Source: Clostridium minihomine | GTDB lineage: Bacteria > Bacillota > Clostridia > Oscillospirales > Acutalibacteraceae | Direction: 5' to 3' | Assembly (NCBI RefSeq): GCF_900240385.1 | Contig: NZ_OEQH01000003.1 | Coordinates: forward strand, 248,001-312,000 | Length of the DNA stretch: 64,000 nucleotides | Shown here: positions 1 to 7,765 of the stretch, one piece after another | How the letters are laid out: each line of letters opens with the position of its first letter | Numbering within the stretch: the stretch's first letter is position 1 | Notes under the pieces: generated by a model | Told to the model about the DNA's origin: nothing | Database searches by the model: none | What the model saw: the letters and a program-made list of their open reading frames with translations, nothing else | Position numbers and translations under genes: made by a program

Positions 1-61
1 CAAAGGGCTTGGTTGTCCGAATCCGTGTATAGGGCATCAATCCAAAATTAGTAATAATTTG

Positions 62-89
62 TTGACGGAAATTTCAATTGTGATATAAT
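62..89 (+). promoter_or_regulatory. Promoter of the HPr gene
   Basis: A -35 box TTGACG (62-67) and a perfect -10 box TATAAT (84-89) are separated by 16 bases. They lie about 95 bases upstream of the HPr start codon, so the transcript has a moderately long leader. No operator was recognised. Confidence 0.75.
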
Positions 90-184
90 GACTATGTCTT
101 AAAAAATAAGTCGGTTTGCATATTTTTTGATGTAAGTTTGATATTGGGATAGTTGCTATATTTGATATTAGGAGTGGATTTAGA

Positions 185-448
185 ATGTGTGTGAAAGAAG
201 TATTGGTTCAAAATCAGGTTGGTCTGCACGCCCGTCCGGCTACCTTTTTCATTCAGAAGGCAAACGAGTTTAAATCCTCTATTTGGGTGGAAAAAGAAGA
301 GCGCCGCGTAAACGCCAAAAGTCTTTTGGGTGTTTTGTCTTTGGGAATCGTCGGCGGCACCAATATTCGTATTATTGCAGACGGCTCGGATGAGCAGGAA
401 GCAGTGGATAGCTTGGTGGCTTTGGTGAAGTCCGGCTTTGCGGAGTAA
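185..448 (+). CDS. ptsH: Phosphocarrier protein HPr
   Basis: HPr passes phosphate from enzyme I to the sugar-specific EIIA proteins of the phosphotransferase system and, in Firmicutes, controls catabolite repression when its Ser46 is phosphorylated. The 87-residue product has the usual family length. His15 lies in GLHARPA and Ser46 in NAKSLLGV, so both phosphorylation sites are present. The retained His15 argues against Crh, which lacks it. The gene has its own promoter and a hairpin terminator right after it, so it is probably transcribed alone. In many Firmicutes a ptsH/crh gene sits near whiA; the upstream neighbour lies outside this window. Confidence 0.93.
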   Translation: MCVKEVLVQNQVGLHARPATFFIQKANEFKSSIWVEKEERRVNAKSLLGVLSLGIVGGTNIRIIADGSDEQEAVDSLVALVKSGFAE

Positions 449-549
449 GAAAATATTTTGCGTCTTTTAGCTGATGCGATGCCGGTAACGAAAGCCTGAT
501 CTTTGCGCATGTTTTATTGGCCAATCGCGCGGCTTTTTCGGCGATTCTG

Positions 550-580
550 GGCACCGCTTTTGGCGGTGCTTTTTTGTTTT
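550..580 (+). terminator. Terminator after ptsH
   Basis: GCACCGC (551-557) pairs with GCGGTGC (563-569) over a 5-base loop and is followed by a T-rich run. It lies inside the open frame upstream of uvrC, which supports a later uvrC start. Confidence 0.8.
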
Positions 581-616
581 ATCTTACTTTTATTGAAAAG
601 GAAAGGGGGGAGAGCG

Positions 617-2467
617 TTGGAGGAACGAAAAAAGGAGCTGCGGCAAAAAGCCATGCGTCTGCCAATGTCGCCGGGGGTTTACCTGATGCGCGATAAAAGC
701 GGAACAATTATTTATATCGGTAAGGCTAAGGCACTAAAAAACCGAGTCAGTCAGTATTTTGGTTCTGAGAAAAATCATGAAGAAAAAGTGCGCCGCATGG
801 TGGCAAATGTTCAGGATTTTGAATATATTCTGACCGACAGCGAATTTGAGGCGCTGGTATTGGAATGCAGCCTCATTAAGCAGTACACGCCCAAATATAA
901 TATTCTGCTGAAAGACGACAAAGGCTATCATTATATCCGCGTCAGCGGGGGAGAATGGCCGCGGATTTCCGAAGCCAAACAGCTGGCCGATGACGGCGCT
1001 GAATACATTGGCCCTTATGTCAGCTCCTGGTCGGTAAAACAGGCTGTTGACGAGGCGCTGAAGGTCTTTCGTCTTCCTTCCTGCAGCCGGCGCTTCCCTC
1101 AGGACATCGGCAAGGGACGCCCCTGTCTGAATTATTATATCAAACAGTGCTGTGCCCCCTGCCGGGGCAGAATGAAGCCTGAGGAGTATCAGGAGGCCGT
1201 AAATGAAGCTGTGGAGTTTCTTCGCGGCGGCAGTGCCGATTCTATGAAACGGCTGACCGAAAAGATGGAGCAGGCGGCGGAAAACCTGGAATTTGAATAT
1301 GCGGCCAGAATCCGGGATCGGATTGCCGCCATTCAGAAAATGCGGGAGCGCCAAAAGGTGGTGTCTGTCCGTGTGCCGGAGCAGGATGTGATTGCCTTGG
1401 CACAAGGGGCGGGCAGTGCCTGTGTGGAGGTGTTCCGGTTCCGGGGCGGCAGTTTGGTGGATCGAGAAACCTTTCTTCTGGGGGATGTAGGGAACCCCAA
1501 ACGAGCCCGCGGTGAATTTTTGGAACGCTATTATTCCATCCGGGAACAAATTCCGCCCCGCCTGACGCTGGATGGTGCAGCAGAAAACGCACCCCTTTTG
1601 GAGGAATGGCTGACCCAAAAGGCAGGTCGGCGTGTTCGGATTACTGTCCCGCAAAAGGGGGAACAGGCTCATCTGGTAGAAATGTGCCGCAGCAATGCGG
1701 CGGAACAGCTGGCGCAGCAAACGGGCAGAACCGGGCGGGAGGCTTCTGCTTTGGACGAATTGGGGCGGCTTTTGGGGCTGGAGTGTCCTCCCCAATATAT
1801 TGAAGCCTATGATATTTCTAATCTGGCGGGCGGCGACAATGTGGCCGGTATGGTGGTGTTTGAAAACGGGCGGCCGCTGAAATCCGCATATCGTCGGTTT
1901 CAAATCAAAAGCTTTGAAGGCCAGGATGACTATGGTGCCATGCGTGAGGTTATCAGCCGCCGTTTGGGGGAATACTTTCAAAATAAGGATAGCGGCGAAG
2001 GATTTGGCCGGCTGCCGGATTTGATTCTTCTGGATGGCGGCAAGGGGCATGTTTCTGCGGTACGGCCGATTTTACAGCAGTCGGGGCTGGAGATTCCTTT
2101 GTTCGGTATGGTAAAGGACGATAAGCACCGCACCCGAGCCATCGCCCGGGACGGCGGTGAAATTGCCATTAATTCCAACCGCAGCGCGTTTACGCTGGTT
2201 TCTATCATTCAGGATGAGGTGCACCGCTTTGCCATTGGGTATCACCGGCAGATGCGAAAGAAGAATACGATTTCAAGCACATTGACCGAAATTCCCGGTG
2301 TGGGGCCGGCCAGAGCCAAAGCATTGCTGCGGCACTTTCGCACCATTTCTGCCATAAGAGAAGCAGACTTGGAGCAGCTTCTCGGGGTGAAAGGGATGAC
2401 ACGCCCTGCCGCGCAGACAATTTATCAGCATTTTCATCTTAATTCGGCAGAAAAAGATAGCGGTTGA
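617..2467 (+). CDS. uvrC: UvrABC excinuclease subunit C
   Basis: UvrC makes both incisions around DNA lesions in nucleotide excision repair, after UvrA and UvrB have loaded. The 616-residue product has the standard order: an N-terminal GIY-YIG nuclease (GVYLMRD, then IIYIGKAKALKNRV), a Cys-rich stretch, a UVR helix pair that binds UvrB (EFEYAARIRDRI), an RNase H-like nuclease in the C-terminal half (YDISNLAG, LLDGGKGH) and a C-terminal helix-hairpin-helix (IPGVGPARAKALL). I chose the TTG at 617 because AAGGGGGGAG lies just upstream. The frame stays open back to a TTG at 503, but that extension is hydrophobic, crosses the ptsH terminator and has no ribosome site. Confidence 0.95.
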   Translation: MEERKKELRQKAMRLPMSPGVYLMRDKSGTIIYIGKAKALKNRVSQYFGSEKNHEEKVRRMVANVQDFEYILTDSEFEALVLECSLIKQYTPKYNILLKDDKGYHYIRVSGGEWPRISEAKQLADDGAEYIGPYVSSWSVKQAVDEALKVFRLPSCSRRFPQDIGKGRPCLNYYIKQCCAPCRGRMKPEEYQEAVNEAVEFLRGGSADSMKRLTEKMEQAAENLEFEYAARIRDRIAAIQKMRERQKVVSVRVPEQDVIALAQGAGSACVEVFRFRGGSLVDRETFLLGDVGNPKRARGEFLERYYSIREQIPPRLTLDGAAENAPLLEEWLTQKAGRRVRITVPQKGEQAHLVEMCRSNAAEQLAQQTGRTGREASALDELGRLLGLECPPQYIEAYDISNLAGGDNVAGMVVFENGRPLKSAYRRFQIKSFEGQDDYGAMREVISRRLGEYFQNKDSGEGFGRLPDLILLDGGKGHVSAVRPILQQSGLEIPLFGMVKDDKHRTRAIARDGGEIAINSNRSAFTLVSIIQDEVHRFAIGYHRQMRKKNTISSTLTEIPGVGPARAKALLRHFRTISAIREADLEQLLGVKGMTRPAAQTIYQHFHLNSAEKDSG

Positions 2468-2530
2468 CAGGGCGTACAATTAATGGGATAATTAAATGAA
2501 TAAGATTCTGGGAAAGGTCCGGTTGTGTTT

Positions 2531-3082
2531 ATGAGAATCATTACAGGCACTGCACGGGGCAAAAGATTGAAAGCATTGGAAGGGGAGAGGGTTCGCCCGA
2601 CCCCAGATCGTGTGAAAGAAGCCCTTTTTAATATTATACAATTTGATTTACAAGAACGCCGAATATTGGATTTGTTCGCGGGGTCCGGCCAGCTGGGGTT
2701 GGAAGCGCTCAGCCGCGGAGCACGGGAGGCTGTGTTTGTGGATAGCTCTCGTGAATCAGTGAATGCGGTGGAAGAGAATATTGTTGCCACCGGCTTTGGC
2801 AACAAGGCAAGGGTGGTAAATCAGAGTTTTGATTCTTATTTGCCCAGGGAATCTGAGCGGTTTGATATTGCACTTTTGGATCCGCCTTATCGGGCAGGGC
2901 TGTTGCAACAGGCTCTTCCTTTGACGGCGGCCGTGATGAATCCCGGCGGCACCATTGTCTGCGAACACCCAAGTGACGAAGAACTTCCTTTATCAGCTGG
3001 TGATTTTGAGAAGGTGCGTTCTTATCGTTACGGAAAAATTTTGTTGACCGTTTATCGGCATAAGGACGTGACATCATTATGA
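2531..3082 (+). CDS. rsmD: 16S rRNA (guanine966-N2)-methyltransferase
   Basis: RsmD methylates the N2 of G966 in 16S rRNA in the small subunit. The product has the SAM-binding glycine motif LDLFAGSGQLGLEALSRGA and the catalytic DPPY motif (LLDPPYRAG). Its N-terminus MRIITGTARGKRL matches the family start, so ATG 2531 is preferred; GTG 2525 is an alternative with somewhat better spacing to the upstream AAAGG. The gene overlaps coaD by four bases (ATGA), an adjacency common in Firmicutes and suggesting translational coupling. Confidence 0.93.
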   Translation: MRIITGTARGKRLKALEGERVRPTPDRVKEALFNIIQFDLQERRILDLFAGSGQLGLEALSRGAREAVFVDSSRESVNAVEENIVATGFGNKARVVNQSFDSYLPRESERFDIALLDPPYRAGLLQQALPLTAAVMNPGGTIVCEHPSDEELPLSAGDFEKVRSYRYGKILLTVYRHKDVTSL

Positions 3083-3573
3083 AAATCGCAATCTGCCCGG
3101 GAAGCTTTGACCCGGTAACCTTTGGGCATTTGGATATCATTAACCGTGCCCGCAAAATTTTTGATCATCTGATTGTAGCAGTGTTGGTTAACCCCAATAA
3201 ACATACCAGCTTTACCGTTGAGGAACGCATTGACATGTTAAAGCGAGCCACAACCAATATGCAGGGTGTAGAAGTGGTGGGGTTTGAAGGCCTTTTGGCG
3301 GATTACGCAAAAATTCGAGATGCGACCGCTATTGTCAAGGGTCTGCGCGCCATGTCCGATTTTGAATATGAATTTCAGATGGCATTAACCAATAAAAAAT
3401 TAAACCCGAATTTAGAAACATTGTTTTTGACCACTCGGGCAGAAAATATGTATTTGAGTTCCAGCATTGTGAAACAGGTAGCCACCTTTGATGGTGATAT
3501 TTCGAATTTTGTGCCCGAATGTATTTTGGATGACATTACGGAACGTCTGTATACGGGAGGCAAGAAACGATGA
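3079..3573 (+). CDS. coaD: Phosphopantetheine adenylyltransferase
   Basis: CoaD transfers AMP from ATP to 4'-phosphopantetheine, the penultimate step of coenzyme A synthesis. The 164-residue length is typical. The nucleotidyltransferase signature is clear: PGSFDPVTFGHLDII near the N-terminus, with the T/HxGH motif as TFGH, and the C-terminal ISSS-type motif YLSSSIVK. It overlaps rsmD upstream and the next gene downstream, each by an ATGA, so the three genes form a coupled operon. CoA supply also feeds the acyl carrier protein made from the fatty acid operon in this window. Confidence 0.96.
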   Translation: MKIAICPGSFDPVTFGHLDIINRARKIFDHLIVAVLVNPNKHTSFTVEERIDMLKRATTNMQGVEVVGFEGLLADYAKIRDATAIVKGLRAMSDFEYEFQMALTNKKLNPNLETLFLTTRAENMYLSSSIVKQVATFDGDISNFVPECILDDITERLYTGGKKR

Positions 3574-4034
3574 ATGTGGAAAACTTATTGGACGAGCTGT
3601 ATGACATGGTGGACAAAGCTTGGAACTTTCCGCTCAGCGGCGGCAAGGCCGTTTTGGATGGGGAAGCAGTGAGAAGTGTCCTCGATGAAATCCGCGATAA
3701 TTTGCCCCAGGAGCTTCGTCAGGCAAAAGCCATTGTGGCGGATCGAAACCAAATTATCAGCGATGCCAAACGCGAGGCGGAAAGCATCGTACGCATTGCG
3801 GAAGAACGCGCCAAAACGCTGGTAAATCAAGACGAAATTGTGCGGCAGGCTCAGCAAAAAGCCAACGAATTAGTGAGCCAAAGTCAGGCAAAGTTCCGCG
3901 AGATGCGCCGGGCTTCTAATGATTACATCGACGACCTGATGAAACGAACCGATGATGCTTTGGCGGCCAATTTGGCGGAATTGCGCAAGACGCGCAACAA
4001 CATAAAGGCTTCTCAGCGCAATAATAATCAGTGA
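3570..4034 (+). CDS. Coiled-coil protein of unknown function downstream of coaD
   Basis: The 154-residue product is charged and helical, with long Ala/Glu/Arg/Gln-rich heptad-like stretches from about residue 40 to the end, and no signal peptide or membrane segment. It resembles the uncharacterised Firmicute proteins often annotated as ATPase or F0F1-subunit-b-like that lie next to coaD. That likeness probably reflects coiled-coil composition, and I see no nucleotide-binding motif. It overlaps coaD by ATGA and is the last gene before a strong terminator. A structural or cell-division-associated role is possible but unsupported. Confidence 0.85.
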   Translation: MNVENLLDELYDMVDKAWNFPLSGGKAVLDGEAVRSVLDEIRDNLPQELRQAKAIVADRNQIISDAKREAESIVRIAEERAKTLVNQDEIVRQAQQKANELVSQSQAKFREMRRASNDYIDDLMKRTDDALAANLAELRKTRNNIKASQRNNNQ

Positions 4035-4035
4035 C

Positions 4036-4080
4036 AAACAGCCCGTTTTTGCTGCAACCAGCAAGAGTGGGCTGTTTTTA
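4036..4080 (+). terminator. Terminator of the uvrC-rsmD-coaD group
   Basis: An outer stem AAACAGCCC (4036-4044) with GGGCTGTTT (4069-4077) encloses an inner stem TTGCTG/CAGCAA, giving a two-tier hairpin followed by Ts. Confidence 0.8.
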
Positions 4081-4087
4081 ACAGCAA

Positions 4088-4134
4088 AAAAGTAGATATG
4101 GGCAGAGCCTTTGGCTCTGCCCATATCTACTTTT
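4088..4134. terminator. Second, perfectly symmetrical terminator hairpin
   Basis: A perfect 22-bp inverted repeat (4088-4109 with 4113-4134) has a 3-base TTT loop, begins with AAAA and ends with TTTT. It can stop transcription in both directions and backs up the terminator before it. Confidence 0.75.
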
Positions 4135-4251
4135 CAACCAAATTCTATTTCAATCAAAAGGTATGAGGAAACGCAAAAGAGAAAATTAGACCCATTCGGC
4201 AAGTAAAATCAAAGATTTTTCTTTGGAATTCTCTTCCGAAAAAGTTCTATA

Positions 4252-4280
4252 TTGACAATAACATAGAAAGCAAATATAAT
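4252..4280 (+). promoter_or_regulatory. Promoter of the LysR-type regulator
   Basis: A consensus -35 TTGACA (4252-4257), a 17-base spacer and a consensus -10 TATAAT (4275-4280). The AT-rich dyads that follow could hold an autoregulatory site. Confidence 0.8.
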
Positions 4281-4338
4281 CAAATATATATAACATTATA
4301 ATTGTCATATAACTTTGTTTATCATGGAGGTGGGGAAG

Positions 4339-5328
4339 GTGTTTCAAACACTCAAATATGTGTATGAAATCTATAAAGAGAAGAGTTTTTCCCGGGCGGC
4401 GAAAAATCTGTATATTTCTCAGCCGTCTTTGAGTGCCACCATTAAAAAGCTGGAGCAAGAAATCGGTGTGACCATTTTTGATCGAAGTACCACGCCGATT
4501 CAGCTGACCGATGCGGGCAAGGTTTATTTAGAAACCACAAAAAAGATTTTGGAATTGCAGAGCAATCTGGAATCTTATCTTCAGGATTACACCGAGATGA
4601 AAACCGGCACCCTAAAGCTGGCGGCGCCCCACTTTATTGCTTCTTATCTTCTGGCTTTTTTGATTTCGGCTTTTAATAGCCGTTACCCGGGCATTCAGCT
4701 GCAAGTGAATGTGGCCAGTACACCCGAACTTCAAGAAAAGCTTTTGGACTGTGAAATTGATTTGGTAATTGACAGCAGCACATTTGACGAGAAATTGTAT
4801 ACAAGTTATCCGCTGATGGAAGAACACCTGTTGCTGGCAGTCCCCACCCAATATGAAATCAACCAGAAGCTGAAAAAATACCGGATGACTGCCGAAGATG
4901 TGTGTAACGGTATACACAGAAGGCCGAACTGTCCTTCCGTCAGTCCTCATGTTTTTCAGGACTGTACTTTTCTTTTGCTGAATAAAGGACACAGTATGAA
5001 CGATTTTGCTTCCGCTGTGTTTGAAAAATATCAATTTGTACCCAAAAATACCATGTATTTAGATCAGCTGATGACTTCTTACAATCTGGTAAAACAGCAG
5101 ATTGGGGTTGCCTTTGTATCGGATACCGCTATTAAACGAACCCAAGTGGAACCAGGGGCTTATCTGTACCGGGTAGAGGCTCCCCATGACCGCCGGGTTG
5201 TGTATTTGGCGCATAAAAAAAATCGCTACGTCAGCCGTGCTATGCGTGAGTTTGTTTCTATTTCTCAAGACCTGTTTCCATTGACCCCAGAAGAAAGCAT
5301 CACTTCTGATAAATTTGAAACAGAGTAA
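4339..5328 (+). CDS. LysR-family transcriptional regulator
   Basis: The product is a DNA-binding regulator with an N-terminal winged helix-turn-helix (KSFSRAAKNLYISQPSLSATIKKLEQEIG) and a C-terminal periplasmic-binding-protein-like effector domain. I chose GTG 4339 because GGAGG lies 8 bases upstream; the frame is open to TTG 4315, but that start lies upstream of the ribosome site. This gives 329 residues, within the usual range though at the longer end. It has its own consensus promoter. The convergent hydrogenase-like gene lies on the other strand, so its target is not evident from context. Confidence 0.92.
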   Translation: MFQTLKYVYEIYKEKSFSRAAKNLYISQPSLSATIKKLEQEIGVTIFDRSTTPIQLTDAGKVYLETTKKILELQSNLESYLQDYTEMKTGTLKLAAPHFIASYLLAFLISAFNSRYPGIQLQVNVASTPELQEKLLDCEIDLVIDSSTFDEKLYTSYPLMEEHLLLAVPTQYEINQKLKKYRMTAEDVCNGIHRRPNCPSVSPHVFQDCTFLLLNKGHSMNDFASAVFEKYQFVPKNTMYLDQLMTSYNLVKQQIGVAFVSDTAIKRTQVEPGAYLYRVEAPHDRRVVYLAHKKNRYVSRAMREFVSISQDLFPLTPEESITSDKFETE

Positions 5329-5345
5329 AATTAAAAAATCCAAAT

Positions 5346-5385
5346 AAAAAGGCACCGCAGAATAAATTTGCGGTGCCTTGCTGTT
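5346..5385. terminator. Bidirectional terminator between convergent genes
   Basis: GGCACCGCA (5351-5359) pairs with TGCGGTGCC (5369-5377). AAAAA precedes it, and a moderately T-rich stretch follows. It can end both the LysR gene (plus) and the hydrogenase-like gene (minus). Confidence 0.8.
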
Positions 5386-5446
5386 TTCCTGTTCGTGACT
5401 GGTTTGGCGAAAGCTTTTTAATGGTAGAAGTGTAAGACCGTTTCCA

Positions 5447-6697
5447 TTAAAACTGGCGGGTAAAGATATCGCTTTTTTCTAAAAGCTCTTCTACGGTATC
5501 AAAGCCCAAACGGTGCAAAAGCTCAATCACATATGGGTTATCAATGGGGGTGGGATAGGTGGCAGTGTTGCCGTATTCAAAGACATTTTTACGCCCTTCT
5601 TCTCTGGGGATTAACGCCTTGGGGCCGCCGACACAGCCGCCGATACAGCCCATGCCTTCAATAAAGTTCGCTGTCAGTTTTCCTTCCAGCGCTTCGCTCA
5701 GCATTTCTTTGCAGGCTTTGACGCCGTCTGCATGAGCAGAGCGCAGAGCAATTTTGCGGTCGGGATTCAAACGGGCCAAAGTGGTTTGCACCGCTTCGCT
5801 CACGCCGCCGGTTCCGGCATAGATGCGGCCCGCACGAGAGGAATGATCCCGCTCATCTTCGGGCATAGAGGCCAAATCAATTCCGGCAAATTCAAACACG
5901 TCCCGAATTTCCTGGAAGGTGAGCACAAAGTCGGTGGAATCGGCCACATCGGCCTCTTTGGCTTCTGCTTTCTTTGCCACACAGGGGCCGATAAAGATGG
6001 TTAATGCATCCGGATACAAAGTCTTGATAGAGCGGCCACAGGCCACCATGGGCGAAACTGCACCCGGCATATGAGGGATCAGCTGGCTATAAACCTTGCG
6101 GATCATAGAAATCCACATGGGACAGCAGCAGCTGGTCAGCTGAAAATCCTGTTCGTTTACAATTTTATGATCAAATTCCAAAGCCTCTTTCAAGGTGAGG
6201 ATGTCCGCAAACAAGGCAACCTCAATCATGCCGGCAAAGCCGATTTTCTTAAAGGCGCTGCGCAGTTTTCCGGGGGTAACATCTCTGCTGAACTGATTGA
6301 TAAAGGCCGGCGCCACCATGGCGTATACGGGAGTATCGGCATTTTGAATCGCCGAAAGAGCAGGAAGAATGTCGCGGCTTTCTGTCAGTTTTTTGGCATG
6401 GCAGTTTCTGACACATTCGGAACAGCCGACGCAAAGCTCTTTATTTACTACCATATTTCCTTTTTCATCCCGGTATAATGCGTCAAACAGGCATTGTCCG
6501 GCGCAATTGGTATCGTCTTTATCAGTGCATTCGCAATCGCCCAAGCGGATGACCGGGCCATATTTGGAAGGATTTAAAAGGCAGTCCAGATGATGAGGAT
6601 CAAATTCATCCGGCTGCAACTGATCCAATTCGTCATTCAGATGGTTCTCTACCGATGCTTTTACCAGCCTGCGGTATAATTCTTCAAATGTTGTCAT
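5447..6697 (-). CDS. [FeFe]-hydrogenase-like iron-sulfur protein
   Basis: The cytoplasmic product has an N-terminal Cys-rich part (including CECT and CAGQC), a ferredoxin-type 4Fe-4S motif (CVGCSECVRNC) and a C-terminal H-cluster domain. The three H-cluster signatures are recognisable but variant: TSCCCPMW, GPCVAKK and MGCIGGCVGG. They fit the small, less studied monomeric or sensory [FeFe] groups better than the classical catalytic enzyme. ATG 6697 is preferred because AAAGGAG is 7 bases upstream of it and only 1 base from the ATG at 6703. No other hydrogenase subunit or maturase is nearby. Hydrogen metabolism or hydrogen sensing in an anaerobe is inferred. Confidence 0.85.
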   Translation of the reverse strand: MTTFEELYRRLVKASVENHLNDELDQLQPDEFDPHHLDCLLNPSKYGPVIRLGDCECTDKDDTNCAGQCLFDALYRDEKGNMVVNKELCVGCSECVRNCHAKKLTESRDILPALSAIQNADTPVYAMVAPAFINQFSRDVTPGKLRSAFKKIGFAGMIEVALFADILTLKEALEFDHKIVNEQDFQLTSCCCPMWISMIRKVYSQLIPHMPGAVSPMVACGRSIKTLYPDALTIFIGPCVAKKAEAKEADVADSTDFVLTFQEIRDVFEFAGIDLASMPEDERDHSSRAGRIYAGTGGVSEAVQTTLARLNPDRKIALRSAHADGVKACKEMLSEALEGKLTANFIEGMGCIGGCVGGPKALIPREEGRKNVFEYGNTATYPTPIDNPYVIELLHRLGFDTVEELLEKSDIFTRQF

Positions 6698-7058
6698 GCT
6701 CATGCTCCTTTAATGAGGGCGGCAACAGTGTTACCTATAAGAACGCCCTTTCTTATTCTGGTTAAATATGGTTTCATTATACGATGATTTTTCTTTTATT
6801 TCAACAGTTTGTGAACGAAGTAACAGTTATAAAATGTTGAAAGAAATTTTGCTGTAAGAAAACGGTCTTGTTTCACAGAACAAAACCGTTTTTTTTACAG
6901 ATATTATAGAAATGAGCTAAGTAAAAACACTTTGAAAAAGAAAGAGAATGAACCTTTCGTTTTTTATCAAAGCAATCAGCCTTATAAGGATTGACCCATG
7001 GTTCTCGTCTGTATGGTTCCCAGCTTTGATAGTTAAATTCATATTCCACAGAACCTGT
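6698..7058. other. Intergenic stretch with one hairpin
   Basis: No gene is supported here. The stretch holds the upstream region of the hydrogenase-like gene and one bidirectional hairpin at 6860-6897; the rest is AT-rich and featureless. Confidence 0.6.
6860..6897. terminator. Bidirectional terminator
   Basis: AAAACGGT-c-TTGTT pairs with AACAA-a-ACCGTTTT around a 6-base loop, followed by a T run on the plus strand. On the minus strand it lies downstream of the lipoprotein gene and can serve as its terminator. Confidence 0.7.
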
Positions 7059-7541
7059 CTATTTGGAAAGAGGGCTTTCAGTTAGTTCCAACGGTTCTAA
7101 TTTTTCAATCGATGGAACTCCAAGGCTCTTTTTATTTTTTACGGTTCCATCCATAATAATGGTGCCATTTTCACTCTGGTTAAATTGAATATCAATATTG
7201 AGATATTCTAAACGATCGACGCTGTTGTAATAGAATGATTGAGCCGTATCTTTTATCGTGATGACAATTGCAAAATCTTCTTTTAACTGGTTCAGCGAGA
7301 AGCTTTTGCTTTCTGTTGGATTCGCTTTTATCTGATCCATAGAGAAAAGGGGTTCATTGGAAGAATCGGATTCCTGCCCTCTTGAAACAACAATCGGTAC
7401 ATCCAGGTTTTGATCCGTCGTATTGATGATTTGAATATTCACATTATAATTTTCCGTCTGGCATGCAGTAAATAAAACGATACAACCGGTCAGAAGACAA
7501 ACAAGAAAAATGGAACAGAAAGAACAATGTTTTATTTTGAT
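7059..7541 (-). CDS. Small lipoprotein, apparently starting at ATC
   Basis: The frame from GTG 7440-7442 gives 127 residues without an export signal. Reading further upstream in the same frame gives a textbook lipoprotein signal: KIKHCSFCSIFLVCLLTGC followed by IVLFTAC and QTENYN, with a lipobox LFTAC (or LLTGC). No ATG, GTG or TTG begins this extension before the upstream stop. An ATC at 7539-7541 lies about 9 bases after AAGGG and would be the natural start position. The start codon is therefore either a rare ATC or a mutated ATG. The mature part (about 130 residues) is beta-rich and of unknown function. Confidence 0.6.
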   Translation of the reverse strand: MKIKHCSFCSIFLVCLLTGCIVLFTACQTENYNVNIQIINTTDQNLDVPIVVSRGQESDSSNEPLFSMDQIKANPTESKSFSLNQLKEDFAIVITIKDTAQSFYYNSVDRLEYLNIDIQFNQSENGTIIMDGTVKNKKSLGVPSIEKLEPLELTESPLSK

Positions 7542-7694
7542 TTTATCACACCCTTGTATTAAAATTTATATCAATCATGGGTTGCTGCTCTTTACAAAGC
7601 GATAGATTGTTTGTTTTTGTGAAAGCAGTTTCCCTTACTTTCCTTTCATAGCCGCCTCTGGCAGCGATCACGGGATATGGGGCGGCGCCCAATT

Positions 7695-7726
7695 AAGCCA
7701 ATGCGCAAGTCACTGCGCATTGGCTT
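7695..7726 (-). terminator. Hairpin downstream of the AraC-type regulator
   Basis: AAGCCAATGCGCA (7695-7707) pairs perfectly with TGCGCATTGGCTT (7714-7726) over 6 bases. The following minus-strand bases are only mildly T-rich, so termination may be inefficient. Confidence 0.5.
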
Positions 7727-7765
7727 GTGGAATATTGAAGCGTAGAAAATGCTTATTTTGCGATA

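Noticed and set aside
1-51. Possible C-terminal end of an upstream gene (frame ending at TAG 51)
   Set aside because: Only 16 codons are visible and they match no family I recognise, so no call is made.
503-616. Longer UvrC N-terminus from TTG 503
   Set aside because: The extra 38 residues are hydrophobic and Arg-rich, cross the ptsH terminator hairpin and lack a ribosome site; TTG 617 has a strong one and starts at the family N-terminus.
734-2050. Long minus-strand open frame opposite uvrC
   Set aside because: It is a shadow of uvrC with biased composition and no ribosome site.
4088-4134. Perfect 22-bp inverted repeat as ends of a mobile element
   Set aside because: The loop is only three bases and the arms start with A and end with T runs, as in a terminator; nothing lies between the arms.
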